Below are positions 51,301 to 62,797 of a stretch of 64,000 nt of DNA, piece by piece. Under the pieces are notes generated by a model. That model was not told where the DNA came from. It saw only the letters and a program-made list of their open reading frames with translations, and made no database searches. Position numbers and translations under genes: made by a program. Within the stretch, counting starts at the first letter, position 1, and the number at the start of each line of letters is the position of its first letter. Where the stretch lies: NCBI GenBank assembly GCA_037127255.1, contig JBANSL010000014.1, forward strand, positions 72,585,646 to 72,649,645, written 5' to 3'. The DNA comes from Persicaria tinctoria (Eukaryota > Streptophyta > Magnoliopsida > Caryophyllales > Polygonaceae).

Positions 51301-52349
51301 GGGCGAGGGAGCTCCATGGCCAGAAAGTGCATCCGGAAGGAGAGGATTTCTCAGTTCCTGTTCTTCTCATTACTGTCATAATTTGTTATGATTTCCCAAG
51401 GTTTTCTCAGTTCCTCTTTGTTCTTCTTTCTACAATCAGAATTTGTGATGATTGTTTGTCATAATCTGTGATGATTTACTGGTGTTTATTGGTGTTGCTC
51501 TAGAAAATTTGAGTCAGCATTTGCTGGTGTTTATTTGCTGGTGCTTACTTTGGGATGATTTGCTGGTGTTTTCGTGTCAGCATAGAAAAGTTAATTAAAT
51601 GTTGTTCCAATCATCATGCACATAGGAGTATAGCATATAATGCCATCTAATTTTAACTAAATTGAAATCTTGTCTGCATATAAGCTTGTGCTGACATGGT
51701 CTACATCATTTTAGGCTTTTAGCCTTGTTTCTTTTTTCTTTCCTTTTGAAGAAACTATATAAGGTTGTATTAATTTGCTTCCAAGTCTACTGTTTGTTTA
51801 GATGTTTGTGCAAGTATTTATGGTTTGCAAAGATGATGAGAACCTTAGGCTGAAACTAGGTATGAGAACTTGCTGATGTGTGCTGGGGGCGTCCTGCAGG
51901 GAATTGTGTGGTGTGGTTGCTTCAAGCGAAGGTGATGAGCTACCATAGATATAAATATATATTAATTGTGTATCACACTCACAAGCAACAAGCAGCTTAT
52001 TGATCATTTTGTGAATTTCTTGTTTTCTTGTAGTATCAGCTATTTCATTTATGCCCATACTGTAAGTTTTTTAACAGATTGCTAGTAGGATTGAATATAT
52101 ATGTCTAATATAATTGTCTAATATAATTATATATGTCTAACATAATTGTCTTTAATATAATTTGCAGACTTCAAAGTGGGTGTAGTGTAGGCCGAGTGGG
52201 TTCAGCCTAGCAACTGCCTAAATTAATGACAGTGCCCAATGTTTACAAGAATTCAGAAATTCCATTAATCGTGTGGTATCTCCTCGTGTTGACATGGTCT
52301 TTATTACCTTGTTTAGGTTGCTCATTAGGTATATATGTATGCTTGAATC

Positions 52350-52690
52350 ATTAAAAAATGGTTTATTTTTTAGTGCTGACATCGATTTTATAAGTATTTT
52401 TTTAGCGCTGACATCGTTTTCATACGTATTTTTTAGCGCTGACATCGTTTTTATGTGTATTTTTTGGTGCTGACATCGTTTTTATGCATATTTTTTAGTG
52501 CTGACATCGTTTTTAGTTGTATATTATATATGTAGGTATATATGTATGCTTGAATCCTTAAAAATTGGTTTATTTCTTAGTACTGACATCGTTTTATACG
52601 TATTTTTTAGTGCTGACATCGTTTTTATGCATATTTTTGTGTAGGTATATATTTGCTGACATCGTTTTTGCAATATAAGAGATGGATGAG
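52350..52690. repeat. Tandem repeat, about 37 bp
   Basis: TAGCGCTGACATCGTTTTTA followed by TGTATTTTT recurs seven to eight times with TAGTGC/TGGTGC variants, interrupted by one TATATATGTAGG segment. It lies in the nested composite element. Confidence 0.8.
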
Positions 52691-52829
52691 GAAATAGGTC
52701 AGCATCGTCGGCATCGAAAAATTCTTTGTTTCTCACTACAAAAAAAAAAAAATATTCGCTTTTTTTTTGAAACATTCCTTTGTCTCTTTGTTCTCCCCCT
52801 TTTATATTTTATATAAAAATATATTGATC

Positions 52830-53285
52830 TTTGATGTCATCACCGTCGGCGTCAGCATTCTCGTAGAGGGCGTCCGCAATGCTGACGTCAGCATTCCCGA
52901 CGTCATCGTCGGCTGCGTAGCATCCTCGTAGACGGCGTCAGCATTCCCGACGTCGGTGTCAACATCCCTCAAACGGTGTCAGCATCGTCGACATCCCCGG
53001 TGTTAGTATCGTCGACGTCCTCCGCGTCAGCGTAGTCGGAGTCTGCGGTGTCAGTAATGCGGACGTCAACATTCTCGACGTTGGCGTTAGCACCGACGCG
53101 TGGGAAAAAAAAAAGTTGGCATCGACATCCTTGTAAACGGTGTCAGCATTGCTGACGTCAGCATTCCCGAAGATGACATCAGCACTGACGCGCGCAAAAA
53201 AAAAACTTCATTGTAAACGGTGTCAGCATTGCTGACGTCAGTATTCCTGACGATGACGTCAGTACTGACGCGCGCGGGGAAAAAA
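52830..53285. repeat. Degenerate GACGTCAGCATTC repeat array
   Basis: Words of the type GACGTCAGCATTCCCGACGT and GTGTCAGCATTGCTGACGTC recur more than fifteen times with spacers. GCTGACGTCAGC is itself a palindrome (TGACGTCA core). It is clearly derived from the same CTGACATCG word as the array at 52350-52690 but GC-richer. Confidence 0.75.
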
Positions 53286-53831
53286 AAATGCTGACGTGGA
53301 GGGGGGGCGTGGGGGGGCACGCTGGAGGGGGAGGGGGCACATAGGAGGGGCACAAGGCTTTGTGGTAGTGTTGTGTATAGTTTTGCAAAATTCCCACAAT
53401 CTTGTATAGTTGGCTAATTTGGCCATTGTATTTGTATAGTTTGCAAATTCAATTCATAAATTTCATTCTCAAAATCACATACACAATAATTAAAACACAA
53501 AATTTATTCTCGTAATCAAAACTCTAATGAAAATTTCACAAAATTTATTCTCAAAATCAAATCATAATTTCACCAATTTTATGGGGTTTAATTAATTTAT
53601 AGCTAGATAATTTGTATATAGTAGGAAGCTCGAGAAGTGGGAACATAATTAAATAAGGGGGTAGAAACATAGAGAGTAGGTGCAAGTTGAACAAAGAATT
53701 AAAAAAAACTTTTTTGAGGGAGGCGAATTTTTTTTTTAAAAAAAAGAGGCTAATTTCACCAATTTTATGGGGTTTAATTAGTTATAGCTAGATAATTTGT
53801 ATATAATAGGAAAGTCGGGAATATAATTAAA

Positions 53832-54175
53832 TAAGACTATCCACAATGGCTTTGCTTATAATGTATACATTTGCACAAGATGTGTAAAAATGCACCTTAC
53901 TTTTTGATATTTTGCTCAAATGGTCAAATGTGTATTTTTTACACATCATTCAAATACAATTAATTTAAAACAAAAAAGAAAACAAAAATCATAAAAAATA
54001 CACAAATAAAATTGTCTTGTTTTTTGAAAAAAAAATTACACATGGGGGAGGTGATGTGCTCAAATTTGCACATTACATGCTCTAATGTGCACATTTGCAC
54101 ACCCCAAAAGCAACCAATGGAGCTAAAAATGTCTAAAAAATACACATATACACATAACCATTGGAGTTAGTCTAA
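53832..54175. mobile_element. PIF/Harbinger (Tourist-like) MITE, 338 bp
   Basis: The element is 53835-54172. Ends are GACTATCCACAATGG and, inverted, GACTAACTCCAATGG (12 of 15). TAA flanks both sides (53832-53834, 54173-54175), the Harbinger target duplication. The duplicated neighbour unit (about 53630-53660, AATTAAATAAGGGGGTAG) is the same sequence without the MITE, a built-in empty site. Confidence 0.85.
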
Positions 54176-54261
54176 GGGGTAGAAACAAAGAAAGTGGGGT
54201 GTAAGTTGAACAAATAAAAAAAAAACTATTTTTAGGGAGATGAAATTTGTTTTAAAAAATG

Positions 54262-54335
54262 AGGCTAGTGGGACTTGAATCCCCAACCTTTGGTATAAGG
54301 TTAGTTTCCTTCCTTCCCACCAACCAACTAAGCAA
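54262..54335 (-). repeat. tRNA-like segment in a hAT end
   Basis: On minus GCTTAGTTGGTTGG (A-box-like) and GGTTGGGGATTCAAGTCCCA (B-box-like) are spaced as in a tRNA gene. An acceptor stem and full cloverleaf are not evident, so I call it tRNA-derived and not a tRNA gene. Confidence 0.5.
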
Positions 54336-54629
54336 AGTAGACTAATTGATTTTGTATTCATCATAGTTTTACTTATTACAACACTTCTATATATATAATT
54401 TTTTTTTTTCCAAAACCCCGAGGCACATGGGTCGAAGGGTGGGGCGGACGTAGGCCGCCCCTGGTAATAGACGTTGTAATCAAAATAAAAACAAGTTTAT
54501 AGACACTGTCACAACTATAAAAATAAACACAAGTTACTTTTCCGTGTAAAAAAGTGACTATTCATCTACCATGATTTGAAAGAACGTAAATCAGTGGGAG
54601 CCAAGCCAATATTTAATTAGGCCGCTGTG

Positions 54630-54956
54630 GAATTTGGTTAAATTATCATCTAATGTCGTCTAAACAATGATCAACTTGGTCCATGTTGCCACACCAAATA
54701 CAGATAAAAAATTAGAATTGTTTTTTTTTATAGGTAAAATTGCTACTACTTGTTTCAATTATCATCTCAAGTCGTCGGAACAAATATCAACTTGGTCCAT
54801 TTTGCCACACCAACTACAGATAAAAAAAATAGAATTGTTGTTTTTTTATAGGTAAAATTGCTACAACTTGGTTCAATTATTATCTCAATTCGTCGGAACA
54901 AATATCAACTTGGTTCAATTGTCATCTCAAGTCGTCGGAACAAATATCAACTTTGC
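54630..54956. repeat. 118-bp tandem array, left part
   Basis: Units begin TTCAATTATCATCTCAAGTC and include CGGAACAAATATCAACTTGG, TGCCACACCAACTACAGATA and TATAGGTAAAATTGCTACAA. Nearly three full units and one short unit are seen. The same array resumes at 60933-61080, so everything between is inserted DNA. Confidence 0.75.
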
Positions 54957-55996
54957 CCTTTTTTTTTTTTTTTTCGAAGCAAGATAAAATTTAGGGAGGA
55001 TGCCGATGACCCGGCGGTCTTTCTAGAGCGTCCAGACGGACGAGATCAGCAAGAACTTCATCTGACTCGCAGCTATCATCGGCGGGGCTACTGTAAACAA
55101 GACGTGCAATCCTGTCTGCTACAGTGTTAGACTCCCTGAAAATATGCCGAATAGCAACATTATTAAAGAAAGACATATCCAAACGAGTATCCGATTGTAG
55201 CAACTCAATGTTCCATGGACATTTTCAGTCACCCAACAGAGCGTTAACAACCACTAAACAGTCACCTTCGATAAGGAGATTGTTTAGATTTAACTGTTTA
55301 ACCTTTCGGACTCCCAAGCGAAGCCCCAATGCTTCAGCGTAAAGAGTGGAGTTGTCATGACAACAACCATTTCCCAAAGATATTATACCTCCATCTGAGT
55401 CTCTAATAGCAAAATTGTACGTGCCTGAACCATCAGACCTGTATGAGCCGTCGAAATTTAGTTTATAGAATTCTTTGGGAGGTTTCAACCATGGATCAGA
55501 ACGATTGGTCGTGGAAGGCATGTCGAACGCGGTCTGTAGTCCATTTGGAGTAGCGCTTGTATTAATTTTGGTAGAAGTAGTTGTTTCCCGCAAGGCGTCC
55601 TTTGAAGCCTGCCAAGAACACCGGTTGGTAGTAACGAATACTGTAATGTCGTTGACATTAACAAAGATAGCAGGATCGAAAGCGGCTTTGTTCCGAAAAA
55701 ACCAAACACCCCACCAAGCCGTAGCCAGGTATCCCATACTTGTTTTACCAATGGAATTGTAAACCGCCACAAGTAAGAGATCATAAGTATTATGATGGAC
55801 AGTACGAAGGGCGGGCGGTAAGTTAATGTGAAGCTTAGTAAGCAACTGTGCAGTAATATTGCATTCTAGTAGAAGGTGATAACCAGTTTCAAGAGTGTTA
55901 CCACATAGCGGACAACCTGAAAGAACCGCTACATGAGAGTGTTGCAACCGATCGGTAGTAGGTAATCCGTCACGAGAGATTTTCCAAAGGAAATGC
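54957..55996 (-). mobile_element. 5'-truncated LINE: zf-RVT and RNase H, poly(A) end at 54957
   Basis: The run of T at 54957-54974 is the poly(A) tail of a minus-strand LINE. On minus, reading starts at HFLWKISRDGLPTTDRL and CPLCGNTLETGYHLLLEC (zf-RVT), then RNase H: KLNFDGSYRSDGSG, YAEALGLRLG, LIEGDC and HIFRESNTVADRIARL, with the four acidic positions present. A TGA stop at 55226-55228 splits the RNase H domain. Its right end abuts the terminal CAACA of LTR copy B. Confidence 0.8.
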
Positions 55997-57579
55997 TGTT
56001 GTGAGGAGGAAATCAAGTATGAAATATAACAAAATAGATCAAACCAGATTTAGGCCCACACAAATAATTACAAGACTCCTCCAATGCAGTAAGAGAAAGT
56101 CATGATCGAATCCACGAGGAAGCGTGTCAGCGGATCCTAGGCAGCTGTAAATCTCACAGAAAAGCAAACTGAAGACAAAAACAAAGGAACAAAGAAAGAA
56201 ATAACAAACGAAAACAAAGAACAAAGCAAAGACAGAAGTACTCGATCTCGACTACAGTCAACTCGAGATCGACAACCAACAGCAGAAACTCAGAAATCAC
56301 AGCAGACAGCAAACTCAGCAAGGGCAACTCGATCTCGACAACACCTAATTCGAGATCGACAAGAAGTAGCAGAAACAGAAATTGCATAATCGAAAACAAA
56401 AATAGAAACTCAACTCGACGTAGACAAAAGCCAACTCGAGATCGACTAAGGTCTACTCGATCTCGACAAGCCTCTCCTCTGTATTGACTAAAACACAGAA
56501 AATATAAATTCCAGATTTGAACACAGATTTCAGAATTTCGACAGAAATAAACTCAATATAATAAAGAACTTCCAAATTCAGGGTATCAATGCCACAACGA
56601 TAACCATGCAAAGTAACACATAAAGGCATAAAAGATCATGCTTTCCATCAAAATAACTTTCGTTACTAACAAATAGGCATATAAAGGCTTTCGCATAAAT
56701 CCTAATTGTTACTAACCCTTTTCACATAATTAACCCTAGTTGCATTAACATCACTTTCGCTTCAATAATACAAACAAGGATCACCTTCAACTCTCGCCAA
56801 AGAATCATGCTCATAGGGATAGAAGACGAATTGCATAAAAAGACCTGACCTTTACCGCATCACCTCACATGGCCACCGTCGGGCTCACCCCGGCCCCAGA
56901 AGTGGGTGGACTACTCACTCTTCATCATCAAGAAAGACATTAAATAACAAAAGAAACTAACTTGCATTGAATTAAATAAAGAAAGCTTACAACCAACAAG
57001 ACAAATCCGCTTTCGCCTTTCCACCTTGCTTGCCACAAACTTTCTCTCTCTACTCCTACTTACTTGAATGGAATTATGTCTGAAATTGAATGAATGAAAA
57101 ACCAACCCTTAGGGCTTTATTTATAGCCTTCTATTCCTTACTAATCAAGGATAGAATATATCTATCTATATCTAAAATTATATCTAAAATTTTAAATAAA
57201 AGCAACTTAGGAATTAAATCTAAAAAGAAAAGATAAATCTAAAATAGGTAAGATGTCTTCTTGTTGATAGATCTTCTCTTCCAATGATAGAGCTTGATGA
57301 AATCGGATAGACTCGGATTCCTTTGGCCCCAAGGACTCCCAACTCGACACGGACAGCTCAAGGCGCGTAATGCGGTTTCAGGACGCGGCTCGTCGATCTC
57401 GACTAGAGCTCCTCGAGATCGAGTACGGTGGTCGTCAACACTGCTGGCTGGGCTTGGTCGGGTAGCTCTGCTCGACAAGGTTAGGACTGGTGCTCCTTGG
57501 CTCCTCGATCTCGACAAGGACAACTCGAGATCGAGTTGGGTGTAGTCGAGGATGGCTCGCTGGTGATGTCGACGACTCA
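55997..57579 (-). mobile_element. TCGA-rich LTR, copy B (5' truncated)
   Basis: The reverse complement matches copies A and C from the CTCGATCTCGAC region through CGAGTAGTCCACCCACTTC and TAACTAGGGTTAAT-type blocks to GATTTCCTCCTCACAACA. About the first 350-400 bp of the LTR are missing at the right, where LINE target sequence starts (57580). It carries about ten CTCGAGATCGAC-type words. Confidence 0.65.
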
Positions 57580-60500
57580 ATTATTATCTCAAGTCGGGAA
57601 ACCCCTAGAGAGAAGGGAGAGCCCGCCCTTCTCTCTAGGCGTGTCAAACAATTAGCCCCAAATTAGCATATGAAATCCCTAATTCTACCCACCCTTTTCA
57701 TGTCAATCTAACCCAATCGATCCCACTGTGCCCAAATTTCCATTCCAATCACATAATTTCAAACCCATCTCCAGTCAATCCTCCTCCCCGGTGTCAATTA
57801 TGGCCGGTTGGGCTGCTTCCCAGTCGACGCCCCTCCCTCGCCCTCCGAGTTGGGGCTTTCACGATTGGGTTGCCGCCGTGGCCGGTTGTTGTTCAGCCTC
57901 TCCCTCTCTCCCCTTGTCCTGATTCCGACTCCTCCCTGTTGCCGGTTGTGAGTTTTAGTCGGGTGTTTCAACAATCTTTCCCTTTTGGTGGCCGCCGGTT
58001 TCATGTTTCCGTCGGTCTCAACCTTCTCTTCTTCTCGTGCTCCTCGATGTCTCCGTCCCTCTCGTCGGTGCTTGGCTCTGGTGGCCGGCCGGTGGCGTCG
58101 CTGTCCACCTCCGCTTGGGCTCCTCTCGGCGTCGCCGACGCTGGCGGCCTCTTCTGGCCGGCAATTGCTGTTGTCGTTGCCAATCGGGTAGTTGTGTGTT
58201 GTTTGTTTAGCGCCCTGTGTTGTTGGTGGCAAGGGGGCTCCCTTGGGCCCGGTTGGCCCATAGTTTCCGACCCGTAACTGTCCTTCGGGCCCAAGTTTGT
58301 GGAAATAAAAAAAAGGGGGGGGGGGGGGCTTGCAACAACTTTTTAAATCCACCCGAGAGGCCCTTTGGGTTTTATCAAGAACCCGATTCGAGTTCTTGAT
58401 ATTGTCCCGAAAGGGTTGTGAGTATAACGACCCGAAAGGGTTTGATAAAATCCCGCAAGGGCTTGTCGATTCTTTTGTAGGTGAAAGCTTGATGGCGTTT
58501 TGTTCGAGCAGTCCGCGACTCTGCTTCCGATATTTCTAGGTGATCTTCTGCTTGGTTGGGGGGGGGGTGTGGAGTCTGTAGTCGAGTCTGGCAGGGGTCG
58601 AGGTGTTGCGCTCAAGGCGACTCCGTATTCGGGATAGAGTTTCCTTGAAGCTCGTCTACACCACCCACAGGAGTTAGTGTCCTACTGTACTACTGGCTGT
58701 TGTGAGCCTAATTTGCCATGTTTTACACTTATTTTTATATCGATTTCTGCATACATTGTATGCATTTGGGTTAGAATAATACAAAATCTGTGTAGTTTAC
58801 ACTTATTTGCAATATATGGAGGTCTACACAAGTTTTGGTTATGTTTCGCAGAAATCGGACGCACTTTGGAGCTTAAAGGAAACTTATGGAGAAGCTAAGA
58901 ATGGTGCAGCTGGAGAAAATACCATTTTTTACCATTCTTCGTTCTGAATCAAGCTTTGATGTCTTCATGAGAGTTGTATCCCTCGGAAAGAGCTTTCCAA
59001 CGCATGGTCATATGCGTCAATCCGACAAACGAGGACTCAGGAAAGTGCGTTTTAAGAACAGGGCAGAAAGCTGAGAGATTTACTCGATATCGAGTAGAGT
59101 TACTCGAGATCGACCAAAAGTGCCTGGTCGAGGACAGAGCTGATCGAGAAGCCGAAGACGAAGACTTGTCGGGTTACACTCTACTCGAGATCGAGGAGCC
59201 CGGAAGCCGACACCCGAGCATGTCGAGAAGATCTACCCGACGCTGCCGAGAAGACCTAGTTGATGAGCCACCTTTACTCGAGATCGAGTAAGGGTACTCG
59301 AGATCACGACGCCCAGGAGCCATGTCCGAGCCTGTCGAGCAGAGCTACCCGATCCAGCCAGCCCAATTCGACGCCAGTCCTACTCGAGATCGACTAGCCT
59401 TGGTCGAGATCGACGAGCGCCGTGTCCGAAGCCGCGTTACGCGGTTGGCTGTCCGACACGGTTTAGCTTTCCTTGGGGCCGAAGGAGTCCGAGATATCCG
59501 AGATCTATCAACATCTATCCACACCTATCAACACATGGAAGATTTTGCTCTTTAGATATAATTTTCCTTTTTTGATTTAATTCCTAAATTACTTTTATTT
59601 ATCTTTTAAGCCTTTAGATATAGTTTTAGATATAGATAGATATTTCTACCCTTGAATAGCAAGGTTTAGAAGCCTATAAATAAAGCCCATGGGGCTGATT
59701 TCTAGTCATTCAATTTCAGTTAGAGACAAGTAGTTTCACAGAGACAGTTTAGGGAGTTCAGAGGTTTTAGGGTTTTGGCGTTCAACGAGAGTTGGATCGC
59801 CGGGATTGTAAAGTCTTTTGAATTTAGTTTAATGCAAGTTGTTATTTCCTTTCAATCGATGTCTGAGGTTGCGATGAAGCGCGAGTAGTCCACCCACTTC
59901 TAGGGTTGGGGCGAGCCCGACGATAGCCATGCGCATTTGAGGTAAAGATCCGACCTTTATCATGTTTTGAGCATCTAATACTTGTTTATGTGTTTATTAC
60001 CCATTTAATGGAGGTCCATGCTAACAACTTGGATTGTAAACATAAAATCGGTAGAGACAATTTGGGTTTCTTGAAAGAGTTGTCTAATTGTTGGAAAAGG
60101 CGAAAGCTTGTCCTTTGATGCGATTCACATGATTATCTGTTTATCTCTGCCTTATGCGTGCTTGGTTATCGTTGTTGCAAACCCCAATCTTGGAAGTCCT
60201 TTTCATACAGTTTAGTTCGAAATCCCAAAGCCTTTGCATTTACTTTTGTTCGTTTTATTCTCTGTCTCCTCGAGATCGAATAGCACTACTCGATCTCGAC
60301 TACTGATCTTCGACCCAAGTAGCTGTAGCTTCTGTGTGCAGGTACTCGACAAGACAAACCGACGTCGACCAAGACTCTACTCGATCTCGAGTAGGCCTTG
60401 TCGAGATCGACTAGCCATGTGCCTGTGACTGCTACGTTGTTCGACTGTCCGATCTTCTGTCGAATTGCTGTACTCGAGATCTAGGACTCTTGTTGTCGAC

Positions 60501-60949
60501 TTCTGACCGTGAGACTCCACCACTGCCTAGGATCCGCTGACACGCTTCCTCATGGATCGATCCTGACTTCCCACTACTTCATCGGGAGGAAGTCTTGTAA
60601 TTATTTGCAAGGGACGGAATCTGGTTTGCTGTGATTTATTTTTATTTTAATTTGCATTCTCGATTTCCTCCTATCAACACTGGCCCGTTGTGCTACTGTT
60701 CGGTGGTGCTTGGCTGCGTTCTTCGGTGGCTTCCTCAGCTTTTCGGGTGTTTGGTCTTCTTGGAACGTCTGTTGTAGAGTTTATTTTTGTTTGGTGCATT
60801 ACACTTGTTATTTGTATTTTTGTTTTTAGGCTGCTTTGTTAGACGGTTCACCATCTGCCGACTTCGGTCGGCCTCTCGATGAGTCAGGCCTGTCTGACCT
60901 TCGAATTTTTACCTAATCAAAATAAAAAAAAAATTATTATCTCAAGTCG
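57580..60949 (+). mobile_element. Non-coding LINE-like insertion with 17-bp target duplication
   Basis: ATTATTATCTCAAGTCG is found at 57580-57596 and 60933-60949. The insertion ends in a poly(A) run (60924-60932) after TTTTTACCTAATCAAAATA, typical of plant LINE 3' ends. Its 5' part (57597-58692) is GC-rich, with an early frame MAGWAASQSTPLPRPPSWGF but no LINE domain, and it resembles a leader plus deleted ORFs. A complete solo LTR (copy C) is inserted in it. Confidence 0.7.
58693..60684 (+). mobile_element. TCGA-rich Gypsy-type solo LTR, copy C (complete)
   Basis: The LTR is 58698-60679 (1,982 bp), TGTTGTGAGCC to CTATCAACA, with mirrored TGTTG/CAACA ends and a perfect 5-bp target duplication CTGGC (58693-58697, 60680-60684). 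It carries more than fifteen CTCGAGATCGA-type words at 59085-59420 and 60268-60490. A TATA-like CTATAAATAAAGCCCATGG lies at about 59674. No internal region, hence a solo LTR left by recombination. Confidence 0.85.
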
Positions 60950-61085
60950 TTGGAACAAATAACAACTTGGTTCAATTATCATCTCAAGTCGTCGGAACAA
61001 ATGTCAACTTTATCCATGTTGCCACAGCAAATACAGAAAAATTAGAATGGTTTTTTTATAGGTAAAATTGCTACAACTTGTGTTC
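60933..61085. repeat. 118-bp tandem array, right part
   Basis: It continues the array of 54630-54956 with the same TTCAATTATCATCTCAAGTC and TGCCACAGCAAATACAGAAA words. The two parts were one array before the insertions. Confidence 0.7.
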
Positions 61086-62360
61086 GGCGTTGGTGTTGCT
61101 TAGCCGCTTCGCCCCCGGTTCCTCTCCCTCTCGTTCGTCCTGGACGTGTCTGTCTCTTTCGGCGTCGGGGTCTAGCGGGGCTGCTTGCTCTCCCCAAATC
61201 AATTGAAGTGGATGATGGGAAAAAAAGTACATCAAGGAAATACGCTCTACTAAGTTAGAGAGTCCTAAATCTCCTTCGGGAGTTCTAAATCTCCTTCGGG
61301 AGCCTCAACCCACCCATAGGGTCCCTGCCTCCTTTGTTCTGCTATCTGCGTTGTCCGGCTTAGATTTTGTAAACCTTTGTCATAAATAAGGTAATTATAA
61401 TCACTTATCAATTAAGTTAAATATTGTTACTTTAGAACTTCAAAATATGGTACTGTATATATAATTTAGGTTATAGTTTGATAAAGAACTTATTGTTATG
61501 TATGATTGATGTATTGAATCAAATGTATTAATCAAAATTTTCCGTTTGGAATTCAAGATCGATCAATTCGATCAAGGTATATGATGAAACTCGAAGGAGA
61601 TTTGATAGGAGCTGCGAGCAAACTACACGGTGAATTAAATCTACATGAGAGAATTTGTGTGTATACTGTAGAGCGTTTGCTCCCAATTTGTGTGTAGACT
61701 GCAAGCAAACTATACTTGGCAGGCTCCTAATTAAATCCATCATCCACCTCAAATCGGTGTGTAGACTGTAGAGCGTCAGTAGTCCAATCTTCATCCACAT
61801 GATACAATTTTAGATAAAAACTATTTGAGGGATATATATATACCTCTTGAAGCGGTGCAACAAATCTACATATGATGAATAAAACTATTTTAGGGATCGG
61901 ACCTTATTTTAGGAATATAAAGCTATTATACACGTAGTAGGATCTACACATGATGAATAAAGTCAAAACTATACATCTTGAAGTTGAAGCGGTGAATCTT
62001 GATTTGCAACTATTAAAAATTGTTGATCCGGCTAATGATATTGAAGGTTTCGTGTTTGGTGATGACTCATAGATTAGAATATATATAGCAACTAAAATAT
62101 TCTATCTTAAACCGTTAATTATTTATCTATTCAACACAAAATCTGATGAGATATATATTCATACAAATATATTCAATTTCATCTAAAAAGATAAAATTTT
62201 CAACTAAGTATGATATAAGGTTGAATATTTTTTTTATACACATATATTCAATTTTATCTAAAAAGATAGAATATTTGACAAAGATTGGTTATATTGAATA
62301 GATTATTAATCTTTTTACTAATTATATTGGTTTATTAATTGCTGGGGCCCAGAAATATAA
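61086..62360. other. Region without recognised genes
   Basis: 61086-61200 is a GC-rich scrap. 61263-61303 repeats AAATCTCCTTCGGGAG twice. 61610-61790 repeats GTGTGTAGACTG with GAGCAAACTA words. 61800-62340 is AT-rich. No gene or element ends are clear. Confidence 0.45.
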
Positions 62361-62361
62361 T

Positions 62362-62602
62362 ACTACCTCCGTCCAAAAATACATGGGTTTTACTATATTC
62401 ACGCACACTTTTTTAATAAGGTAAAAACTATGTAAAATATTAACTTTTTTATTAATTTTTTTTAATAATTACAAACTTATTGATAATAAGTTTGTAATTA
62501 TTAAAAAAAATTAATAAAAAGTTAATATTTTATATAGTTTTTAGCTCCTAAAAAAACGTGCATGAATAGTAAAAGCCCATGTATTTTTGGACGGAGAGAG
62601 TA
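62362..62602. mobile_element. Stowaway MITE forming a near-perfect hairpin
   Basis: The element is about 62364-62600. The left CTACCTCCGTCCAAAAATAC and right, inverted, CTCTCTCCGTCCAAAAATAC are flanked by TA. The arms continue to pair (AATATTAACTTTTTTATTAA with its complement, and AATTACAAACTTATTGATAA) up to the middle, so the whole copy can fold as one stem. The high arm identity suggests a young insertion. Confidence 0.85.
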
Positions 62603-62716
62603 CTACTTTAATTCAGAAAATGTCACGCAAGTAGAAATAATCCCGTTTAATCCAGAAAATTCCGTTGCCACGAGGTCGTGCCAGTGGCCTCTGTTCTAGT
62701 ATTTTATATAGAAATA

Positions 62717-62717
<1 letters not shown>

Positions 62718-62795
<78 letters not shown>
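62718..62795. repeat. (TA)n microsatellite
   Basis: About 78 bp of TA. Unlike the tracts at 42-48 kb, no TIR element borders it on either side. Confidence 0.95.

Positions 62796-62797
<2 letters not shown>

Larger units (their letters stand above)
50558..53500. mobile_element. Mutator-like (Pack-MULE-type) composite between 50-bp direct repeats
   Basis: CAAATTCAATTCATAAATTT with CATTCTCAAAATCACATA and AATAATTAAA occurs at 50556-50606 and 53442-53497. Between them GGCCAAATTAGC (50642) and its inverse GGCTAATTTGGCC (53411), with TTGCAAAA/TTTTGCAA words further in, form a weak TIR pair about 2.8 kb apart. The core is GC-rich and gene-like (50690-51360), followed by tandem repeats. This looks like captured host sequence within a TIR element. 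The exact ends are uncertain. Confidence 0.4.
50163..54471. mobile_element. 4.3-kb hAT-like element with nested insertions
   Basis: The element is 50171-54463, with GTAATAGA at 50163-50170 and 54464-54471 (8 bp, perfect). The right end, inverted, is CAGGGGCGG, and the left is CATTGGCAG (6 of 9). Mirrored GGTGGGGCG words lie just inside both ends. A tRNA-like segment lies near the right end (54262-54335). It contains a tandemly duplicated 230-bp unit (53560-53760 and 53755-54260), a nested Mutator-like element and a Harbinger MITE. No transposase. The left terminus is degenerate, so confidence is moderate. Confidence 0.55.

Noticed and set aside
52830..53285. Cluster of cAMP-response-type sites as a real enhancer
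   Set aside because: The TGACGTCA words come from a tandem repeat. There is no nearby gene start.
54262..54335. Functional tRNA gene
   Set aside because: A- and B-box-like words are present, but no acceptor stem or full cloverleaf can be drawn.
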